Shown: piece after piece, positions 58,370 through 64,000 of the stretch | Numbering within the stretch: position 1 is the first letter of the stretch | Layout of the letters: every line of letters starts with the position of its first letter | NCBI RefSeq assembly: GCF_008923205.2 | Contig: NZ_WBMS02000007.1 | Coordinates: forward strand, 62,001-126,000 | Source: Actinomadura physcomitrii | Lineage (GTDB): Bacteria > Actinomycetota > Actinomycetes > Streptosporangiales > Streptosporangiaceae | Reading direction: 5' to 3' | DNA length: 64,000 nt | Position numbers and translations under genes: made by a program | The notes under the pieces: model-generated | Seen by the model: the letters and a program-made list of their open reading frames with translations, nothing else | Databases searched by the model: none | Told to the model about the DNA's origin: nothing

Positions 58370-59821
58370 CTACGCGTGTTGTTCGCGGAGGAACCTCCGC
58401 AGGACCTTGCCGTTGGCGTTGCGCGGCAACTCCTCGACGAAGTGCCAATAGGCCGGGATCTTGAACCCGGACAGCTCGGCGCGGGCGAAGGTCCGCAGGT
58501 CCGCAGGATCCGGAGGCCCCGCGGCCTCCGCGGGGACCACGAATGCGGCCACCGTCTGTCCGAGCCGGTCGTCGGGCACGCCCACCACCGCCACGTCGGC
58601 GACGGCGGGGTGCGCGGCGAGCACCGTCTCGACCTCCACGGGGTGGACGTTCTCGCCACCCCGGATGATCATGTCGCTGCGCCGGCCGGACAGGTAGACG
58701 TAACCGTCGGCCGCGACCCTTCCCAGGTCGCCGCTGTGCAACCAGCCCTCCGCGTCCAGCACGAAGAAGTGATCGCCTCGTGCGAGCACTTCTCCCACGC
58801 CGTCGGCGTCCGGCCGTTCGATCCGCAACTCGACCCCGGGGGCCGCGCGGCCGACGGACAGGAGCAGATCCTCCCGGCCGGCCACCGCGGCCCGGTGATC
58901 CTCCGGGGTCAGCACCGAGAGCGGGGAGCCTTCGGTCTGGCCGAACATGTTGAGCATGCGGACGCCGGGGACGGCGTCGTAGGTCTGGCGGAGCGTCGAG
59001 GGACGGATCGGGGCCCCGCCGTACTGGAGCACCCGCCACTTCGCAGACTGGAGTTCGCCCTCCGCCAGGAGCATCTCCAGCATGGCCGGGACCATGCTCG
59101 TGTGAGTGGCGCCTCTCTCACACAGCAGCCGCCAGCCTTCCACCGTGAAACGTGGGATCCCCGTCATCTGGGCACCGACGCCGAGCGCGACCGCCACGTT
59201 GCCCAGCCCGGAGATGTGGTGGAAGGGTGCGCTGCCGCCGTAGAGGCTCTCCGGATCCAACTGGCAGAGGCCGCCGTTCACGCGGGCGCGGGCGGCCAGG
59301 CGCCATTGGGGCATCGGGACCGGCTTCGGCACGCCGGTGGTGCCCGAGGTGTGCAACACGATCGCCACGTCGTCCGGTTTCGCATGGAGTTCGAGCTGCC
59401 GGGTTCCAAGCGGCGGCACCAGCACCAGGCGGCGGCCGGTCCGCTCCGCCACGTCGTGCCCCAGAGACGCGTACGCCTCCTGTGCCACCACCACCGGCGA
59501 GGCCATCGGACGGACCACGGCGGCGATCTCGGCGGCCGTCATGCGGACGCCGAGCGGCGCGATCGGATGCCCGCTTCCGGCGCCGCCGACCACTAGGGCG
59601 AGCGCCTCGGGTGACGAGGCGACAAGAGCGGGCACCGGCGCCCCAACCGGGAGATCGAGCGAGTCGAGCCACCACGCGGCGCCGCCGGCGCGGTCCATGA
59701 GCTCGCGCCCGCTCCACGCCGTCTCGTCGTAGAGCACGGCAGACCGGTCGTGATCGTAGGCGCCTGCCACCATCGCCGACCAGGTCGCATCCCGCGCCGA
59801 GGAGGACGGATCAGTCGACAC
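58370..59821 (-). CDS. Acyl-CoA synthetase (AMP-dependent ligase), short form
   Basis: 483 residues from the GTG at 59821, overlapping the TesB gene end by 11 bases. A3 IVLHTSGTTGVPKPVPMPQW, A4/A5 region NMFGQTEGSPLSVLTPED, A7 AEGWLHSGDLGRVAADGYVY, A8 IIRGGENVHPVEVETVLAAH and the Lys in LPRNANGKVLRRFLREQ are complete. It is about 40 residues shorter than the other ligases because the N-terminal domain is compact. Last gene of the DUF35/thiolase/thioesterase operon. Confidence 0.9.
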   Translation of the reverse strand: MSTDPSSSARDATWSAMVAGAYDHDRSAVLYDETAWSGRELMDRAGGAAWWLDSLDLPVGAPVPALVASSPEALALVVGGAGSGHPIAPLGVRMTAAEIAAVVRPMASPVVVAQEAYASLGHDVAERTGRRLVLVPPLGTRQLELHAKPDDVAIVLHTSGTTGVPKPVPMPQWRLAARARVNGGLCQLDPESLYGGSAPFHHISGLGNVAVALGVGAQMTGIPRFTVEGWRLLCERGATHTSMVPAMLEMLLAEGELQSAKWRVLQYGGAPIRPSTLRQTYDAVPGVRMLNMFGQTEGSPLSVLTPEDHRAAVAGREDLLLSVGRAAPGVELRIERPDADGVGEVLARGDHFFVLDAEGWLHSGDLGRVAADGYVYLSGRRSDMIIRGGENVHPVEVETVLAAHPAVADVAVVGVPDDRLGQTVAAFVVPAEAAGPPDPADLRTFARAELSGFKIPAYWHFVEELPRNANGKVLRRFLREQHA

Positions 59822-60668
59822 GTCGATGCAGTCCTTCCTGGAGGACCGTCGCGACGAGCCGGCCGGAGCGGTCCCTGATCCGGGCGTTGCTCAGTGCTCG
59901 GCCGCCGCTGCTGTTGAGGGGGTCGGACTCCATCAGCACCCAGTCGTCCAGCCGGACGGGCCGGTGAAACCAGACCGTGTGGTCGAGGCTCGTCCCGACG
60001 AAGTCGTGCGGCAGCGTGGAGCCGGGCGGCCGGGCGTCCATGACGACGCCGAGGTCGGAGATGTAGGTCAGCGCCGCGGCCTGCCACAGGGGGTCCGCCG
60101 GCAGGGGCCGGTGATGCCGGAGCCACATGGGGTGCAGGGGCACGAACCCGTCGGCGCGCGGGCGGGCGACGTGGCGTATCTCGAAGGGGAAGCCGACATC
60201 CCGCAGCCTCTGAGTCGGCTGCACCGTCACCGCGGTGGCCGGGTCGTCGACGCCCCCTTCCTCGCCTTCGTACCAGTCGTCGCCTGCTTCGGCCGCATGA
60301 AGCGACGCCATCATGGTGAACAGAGTCCGGCCTTCCTGGTTCACCTCGACTTCGCGGACCGCGAAGGCTCGCCCGTCCCGGATGCGGTGAACGCGGATGT
60401 CCAGGAAAGGAAAGTCACTCGCCTTCCTCAGGAAATAGGCGTGCAGTGAATGTGGGAGCTGCCCTGGCCGACCGGTACGCCCCGCGGCGAGCACCGCGAG
60501 TGCCGCGACAAGGCCGCCGAAGAGGGTCCGGTGCCCGGTCATGGTGGCCGGAGCGCTGAAGCGATCGGCTCCGGTGGGCGTCAGGTCCAGGAGCGACCTG
60601 AGGTCGTGCCAGGCCGCCGCCGACAGAGTCCCGCCGACGGTACCGGAGGTCCCGTTGCTCGTCGTCAT
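59811..60668 (-). CDS. Acyl-CoA thioesterase II (TesB-like)
   Basis: 285 residues from the ATG at 60668 (MTTSNGTSGTVGGTLSAAAW); a GTG four codons upstream is possible. Double hot-dog fold: TLFGGLVAALAVLAAGRTG, SLHAYFLRKASDFPFLDIRV, FVGTSLDHTVWFHRPVRLDD and the C-terminal SNARIRDRSGRLVATVLQEG, where the Asp/Thr-or-Ser/Gln triad of TesB is recognisable (SLDHT, Q in LQEG). It hydrolyses acyl-CoAs, recycling CoA or releasing dead-end products. Confidence 0.9.
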   Translation of the reverse strand: MTTSNGTSGTVGGTLSAAAWHDLRSLLDLTPTGADRFSAPATMTGHRTLFGGLVAALAVLAAGRTGRPGQLPHSLHAYFLRKASDFPFLDIRVHRIRDGRAFAVREVEVNQEGRTLFTMMASLHAAEAGDDWYEGEEGGVDDPATAVTVQPTQRLRDVGFPFEIRHVARPRADGFVPLHPMWLRHHRPLPADPLWQAAALTYISDLGVVMDARPPGSTLPHDFVGTSLDHTVWFHRPVRLDDWVLMESDPLNSSGGRALSNARIRDRSGRLVATVLQEGLHRRVD

Positions 60669-60689
60669 TCTCGTGTGCACTCCAGTCGC

Positions 60690-61529
60690 TCAGCCCGGCA
60701 GGAACGGGTCGGCGACGGCGTCCAGGGGATCGAAATCGGGAGGCAGGCCCTCGAACTTCGGCGGACGCTTCTGCGTGAAGCTCTCGACTCCCTCCCGGAA
60801 GTCCGGCGATCCGGCGAAGTACTCCATCACCGAATAGCTTCGCGACAGGGCATCGTCGAAGTTCCGGTCGAGATCGCCGTAGACCTGCTGCCGCATGACC
60901 GCCATGGCCCGCGGCGAGCAGTTGCGCGCGATGTCACCCGCGTACGCGCGGGCCGCGTCCAGGAGGTCAGCCGGTTCGACGACACGGCTGACCAATCCGA
61001 GGGACTTCGCCTCGTCGGCGTCGAAGGTCCGTCCGGACAGGAGCAGGTCGAGGGCATTCTCCAGGCCGATGACCCGGGGCAGGACGTAGGGCATGTTGTA
61101 TTCGCCCGCCAGCCCGCGCCGCGTGAAGGCGGTGGTGAAGCGGGCGCCGCGGGCGGCGAACCGCACGTCGCACATCAGCGCCTGGATGAGACCGATCCCC
61201 GCGCAGCCGCCATTGATCGCGGCGATCATCGGCTTGGGCAGCAGCCGCCGGCCGTACATCGGGGTGCGGTCCTTGAGGTTCAGGGTCTGCCCGGGCTGGG
61301 AGTTGCGCTCCAGCCGCTGCATGTCCATCCCAGGGCAGAAGGCCGTTCCCGCGCCCGTGACGATCAGCGCACGGACGTCCGGGTCGGCCGCGGCCCGGTC
61401 CAGGATCGCGAAGAACCGCTCCTCCATGGGAATGTTCCAAGCGTTCTTCCGCTCGGGGCGGTTGAACGTGAGCGTGGCCACGCCGTCCGCGTCCACCTCG
61501 TAGAGGACGAGATCGTCCTGTTCCGACAT
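60690..61529 (-). CDS. Enoyl-CoA hydratase/isomerase family protein
   Basis: 279 residues; ATG at 61529 directly abuts the TAG of the PaaI gene. Motifs: ATLTFNRPERKNAWNIPMEE, GAGTAFCPGMDMQRLERNSQ and NGGCAGIGLIQALMCDVRFA. The acid strand TTAFTRRGLAGEYNMPYVLP matches the branch of the crotonase at 17774 (AFxxRGL.AE), again without Pro-Glu. Two members of this branch in separate operons suggest two parallel steps with related substrates. Confidence 0.9.
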   Translation of the reverse strand: MSEQDDLVLYEVDADGVATLTFNRPERKNAWNIPMEERFFAILDRAAADPDVRALIVTGAGTAFCPGMDMQRLERNSQPGQTLNLKDRTPMYGRRLLPKPMIAAINGGCAGIGLIQALMCDVRFAARGARFTTAFTRRGLAGEYNMPYVLPRVIGLENALDLLLSGRTFDADEAKSLGLVSRVVEPADLLDAARAYAGDIARNCSPRAMAVMRQQVYGDLDRNFDDALSRSYSVMEYFAGSPDFREGVESFTQKRPPKFEGLPPDFDPLDAVADPFLPG

Positions 61530-62030
61530 CTACTCTCCTCCGTTTCCGCCCGGCACCGGCTCGCCCACGCGAGGCCGCTCACCGGAGACGCTCACGACGA
61601 CCTGGCCCCGGGCGCACACCGAACCGTCGGTCCTGCGGACCTCGACCTCGGCGAAGTGGACCCGGCCTCCCCGCCGCACGCAGGTCGCGTGCGCGACGAC
61701 CTCCGGACCGGCCGCGGGAGCGAGGAACTGCACCGTCAGCGAGATGGTGCTCAGCCGGCTGCCCTTGCCGAAGTCGTGGCCGGCGATGACGGCGCCGCCC
61801 CCGGCCGTGTCGATGAGGGCCGAGACGACGCCGCCGTGGAAGACCCCGTCATGGGCGGAGAGGCGCTCGGCGTACGGGAGGCTCATCTCGATTCCCTCGG
61901 GTTCCCACCGCAGCACGCGCATCCCGCAGTCGCTGTTGAACGCGACTCCACGCTGCCAGTGCTCGCGGAACCACTCCCGTCGTTCCTGCTGTTCCGCCTC
62001 GCTCAGGGGGCCGGGACGAGTGACGGTCAT
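61530..62030 (-). CDS. PaaI-type hot-dog thioesterase
   Basis: 166 residues. The catalytic segment FHGGVVSALIDTAGGGAVIA (HGG...DTA) is diagnostic; LSTISLTVQFLAPAAGPEVV and GRVHFAEVEVRRTDGSVCAR continue the hot-dog sheet. PaaI proteins hydrolyse aryl- or hydroxylated acyl-CoAs that block a pathway. Adjacent to the crotonase (stop and start codons touch) and 25 bases after the thiolase gene. Confidence 0.9.
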   Translation of the reverse strand: MTVTRPGPLSEAEQQERREWFREHWQRGVAFNSDCGMRVLRWEPEGIEMSLPYAERLSAHDGVFHGGVVSALIDTAGGGAVIAGHDFGKGSRLSTISLTVQFLAPAAGPEVVAHATCVRRGGRVHFAEVEVRRTDGSVCARGQVVVSVSGERPRVGEPVPGGNGGE

Positions 62031-62055
62031 TCGCCGTCCTTTCTCGGGAGCGGTG

Positions 62056-63264
62056 TCATGCGCCGGGTTCGGCGCCGACCAGGGAGACGAAGGACACGCA
62101 TTCGCCGGGCGCGCCCCCGAGGTTGTGGGTCAGGGCGAGCCGGCGGCCTTCGGCGAGGGAGTCGATCCGTCGTTCCGCCGGCGCCTCGCCGCGCAGCTGC
62201 AGCCAGGCTTCGAACATCATCCGCAGCCCCGAGGCGCCGATCGGGTGGCCGAACGCCTTCAGTCCCCCGTCCGGGTTGACGGGCAGCTCCCCGTTGAGAT
62301 CGAACGCGCCCGCCTGGACGTCCTTCCATGCCTGCCCCCGCTCGGAGAACCCCAGGTCCTCCATGAGGACGAGCTCGGTGGGGGTGAAGCAGTCGTGAAC
62401 CTCCGCCATCGCGATCTGCGTCCGCGGGTCGGTGACACCGGCCTGCCGGTAGGCGTCCTGGGCGGACGCGACCACCTCGGGGAACGTCGTGAAGTCGTAG
62501 TCGGGATCGCTGGTGCCGGTGGCGGCCCCGGCGACGAAGGACAGTGCCTTCACGAAGATCGGCTTGTCCGTGTAGCGGTGGGCGTCCTCCGCGCGCACCA
62601 CGATCGCGGCCGCGGACCCGTCCGACACGCCGGAGCAGTCGAACACGCCCAGCATGCCGGCGACCGGAGGCGCCGCCTTGATGCGCTCGATCGGCACCTC
62701 CTTGCGGAACTGCGCCCGCTCGTTGCGGGCTCCGTTCACATGGTTCTTCCACGCGATCCGGGCCAGCACGTCCTTCAACTGGTCCTGGTCGACGCCGTAC
62801 CGCTCGGCGTAGGCGGGCGCGAGGAGGCTGAAGGCCGCCGGAGCCGTCATGTCGTTCATGCCCACGGTGCCGTCATCGGGGACCGCCGTGCCGACGAGTC
62901 CCGAGTAGCCCGAGTCCTTCAGCTTCTCGACACCGACGGCCATCGCCACGTCGTAGGCGCCGGACGCCACCGCGTAGCAGGCCTGGCGCAGGGCCTCCGA
63001 GCCGGTGGCGCAGAAGTTCTCCACGCGGGTGACCGGCTTGTCGGCGATGCGCAGCGTCCGGCTGAGCGTCAGCCCCGAGACGCCCGACCCCTGGGTGCCG
63101 AGCCAGAAGGCGTCGATGTCCGGCAGGTCGATCCCCGCCGACTGCGCGGCGGCGTTCGTGGACTCCACCAGCATGTTCGCCACCGACCGGCCCCAGTGCT
63201 CGCCGAAGGCCGTGCAGCCCATGCCGACGATCGCCACGCGGTCGCGGATACCGTTCGATCCCAC
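62056..63264 (-). CDS. Thiolase (SCP-x/acetyl-CoA acetyltransferase-like) with intact catalytic residues
   Basis: 402 residues from the GTG at 63264 behind GGAGGAG. Nucleophile Cys 85 (VENFCATGSEALRQACYAVA), the His motif GGLKAFGHPIGASGLRMMFE and the second Cys in LGGAPGECVSFVSLVG are all present, unlike the two other thiolase-like proteins of the window. It should catalyse thiolytic release of acetyl- or propionyl-CoA from a 3-oxoacyl-CoA. The upstream DUF35-fusion gene (11 bases away) is the probable partner. Confidence 0.92.
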   Translation of the reverse strand: MGSNGIRDRVAIVGMGCTAFGEHWGRSVANMLVESTNAAAQSAGIDLPDIDAFWLGTQGSGVSGLTLSRTLRIADKPVTRVENFCATGSEALRQACYAVASGAYDVAMAVGVEKLKDSGYSGLVGTAVPDDGTVGMNDMTAPAAFSLLAPAYAERYGVDQDQLKDVLARIAWKNHVNGARNERAQFRKEVPIERIKAAPPVAGMLGVFDCSGVSDGSAAAIVVRAEDAHRYTDKPIFVKALSFVAGAATGTSDPDYDFTTFPEVVASAQDAYRQAGVTDPRTQIAMAEVHDCFTPTELVLMEDLGFSERGQAWKDVQAGAFDLNGELPVNPDGGLKAFGHPIGASGLRMMFEAWLQLRGEAPAERRIDSLAEGRRLALTHNLGGAPGECVSFVSLVGAEPGA

Positions 63265-63275
63265 TGGTCTCCTCC

Positions 63276-64000
63276 TCAGCCTTGCCCCGGGACGCGGCGC
63301 GCGGGCCGCGCCTTCCAGAAGTAGTTGTGGACGCCGCGGGCGGTCTGGGTCCGCCGGAACGACATCTCCACCCGGTCCCCGATCCGGACCGCCCCGGGAT
63401 CGGTGTCGGTCAGCTCGCACCGCAGCCGGCCGCCGCCGTCGAAGTCCACGACGGCGGAGATCACCGGAGGGCTGAGCGAGTACGCCAGATGGTCGACGGT
63501 GAAGGTCGCGATGGTCGCCGGGACGTCGGCCATCGGCTCGGGCTCCATCTCCCCCGTGTGACGGCAGGCACGGCACACGTCGGCGGGCGGGAGATGCCGC
63601 GTCCCGCAGGACGCGCACCGACCCGCCACGAACGCGTACTTCCAGTCCGTCGAGCGGTACATGGGCGGCGCGTACGGGGGCTCGGGGTCGGGGCGCCGGG
63701 GCGGCTCCCGGTCGAGGAGGCCCCGCCAGGTCAGGAAGGTCGCGTAGGGCAGCGAGTCGTCGCCGCCCGCGATCTGCTCCGCGACCGCCGGCGAGGAGCG
63801 GCGCTCGCCCAGCGCCTCGGTCGTCCGGAAGACCAGCGACGAGGCGCCGTCGGCCAGCAAGAGGACGGCGATGGTCTCGCCCGCCCCCGCGCGGTCCAGC
63901 ACGTCGCAGAGGACGACGCCGAACTGCGCCGTCCCCGGGTTGCCGATCGCGCGGGTGAGGTCGTCCGCCCATGCCTCGCGCGGCACGCCGGTCCGCGCGG
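63276..64000 (-). CDS. Fused thiolase-like/HMG-CoA-synthase-like and DUF35 protein, 5' end outside window
   Basis: At least 241 residues to the stop at 63276; the frame stays open to base 64000, so the start is not in the window (a GTG at 63986 is internal). The visible N-terminal part (AQFGVVLCDVLDRAGAGETI, AVLLLADGASSLVFRTTEAL) looks like the C-terminal half of a thiolase-fold/HMG-CoA-synthase-like domain. A DUF35 module follows: Zn ribbon RCASCGTRHLPPADVCRAC and OB fold (TIATFTVDHLAYSLSPPVIS, GDRVEMSFRRTQ). It likely complexes with the thiolase at 62056. The HMG-synthase-like call rests on a partial domain. Confidence 0.75.
   Translation of the reverse strand, partial: ARTGVPREAWADDLTRAIGNPGTAQFGVVLCDVLDRAGAGETIAVLLLADGASSLVFRTTEALGERRSSPAVAEQIAGGDDSLPYATFLTWRGLLDREPPRRPDPEPPYAPPMYRSTDWKYAFVAGRCASCGTRHLPPADVCRACRHTGEMEPEPMADVPATIATFTVDHLAYSLSPPVISAVVDFDGGGRLRCELTDTDPGAVRIGDRVEMSFRRTQTARGVHNYFWKARPARRVPGQG

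Noticed and set aside
1..64000. CRISPR arrays, rRNA genes, complete tRNA genes, intact insertion sequences
   Set aside because: No regularly spaced repeats, rRNA-like segments or transposase motifs were seen; the only tRNA-like sequence is a 3' fragment.

Overview
The window is very GC-rich chromosomal DNA with strong third-position GC bias, GTG starts, F420-type and DUF574-type genes and large sets of acyl-CoA enzymes. This fits a filamentous actinomycete (Actinomadura/Thermomonospora-like is a reasonable guess, not proven). Almost the whole window is a fatty-acid/isoprenoid/steroid-style catabolic island: 10 acyl-CoA dehydrogenases (ACADs), 9 crotonase-fold proteins, 7 intact SDRs, 5 adenylate-forming ligases plus one degenerate ligase-like protein, 3 thiolase-like proteins each paired with a DUF35 Zn-ribbon/OB-fold protein, a CoA-transferase, 2 MaoC proteins and 2 thioesterases. 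The substrate cannot be read from sequence.

Layout. 1-2.4 kb: end of a Liv-type ABC importer (fused LivHM, cut by the window edge, plus lipoprotein binding protein). 2.7-9.0 kb: a small regulon of ACAD, crotonase, SDRs and a kinase+ACAD pair resembling LvaA/LvaC (4-hydroxyacyl-CoA rearrangement); two near-identical 25-bp palindromes lie in its divergent promoters. 9.0-10.5 kb: a non-coding scar with a truncated SDR and the 3' part of a tRNA-Val gene. 10.5-12.7 kb: a DUF574 methyltransferase and a secreted beta-propeller. 13.2-16.8 kb: hydrolase, crotonase, SDR and F420-type oxidoreductase.

17-46.8 kb is the core of the island. On the minus strand CaiB/MaoC/MaoC/crotonase/SDR form a tightly coupled operon. 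Next come ACAD+ligase, a group with an inactive-looking beta-lactamase-fold protein, a GntR regulator, SDR/crotonase/two paired ACADs, and ligase/thiolase-like/DUF35. The plus strand then carries crotonase, ACAD, ligase, ACAD, crotonase, DUF35, thiolase-like and two ACADs. 46.8-50.4 kb has a TetR regulator with a crotonase and a PaaK-like ligase with a degenerate paralogue. 50.6-53.3 kb holds DoxX, an amidohydrolase and an SDR. 53.5-58.3 kb encodes a second Liv importer whose LivH, LivM and LivG are one polypeptide. 58.4-64 kb is a minus-strand operon for a fused DUF35 protein, an intact-looking thiolase, two thioesterases, a crotonase and a ligase.

How it could work together: import by the Liv-type systems, CoA activation by the ligases, alpha-beta dehydrogenation by homomeric or paired ACADs, hydration by crotonase/MaoC proteins, oxidation by SDRs, and thiolytic or retro-aldol cleavage by thiolase-like/DUF35 complexes. 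The main regulatory signal is a 19-bp AT-rich element, found by eye just upstream of about eleven transcription units between 13.0 and 53.4 kb, which would make most of the island one regulon.
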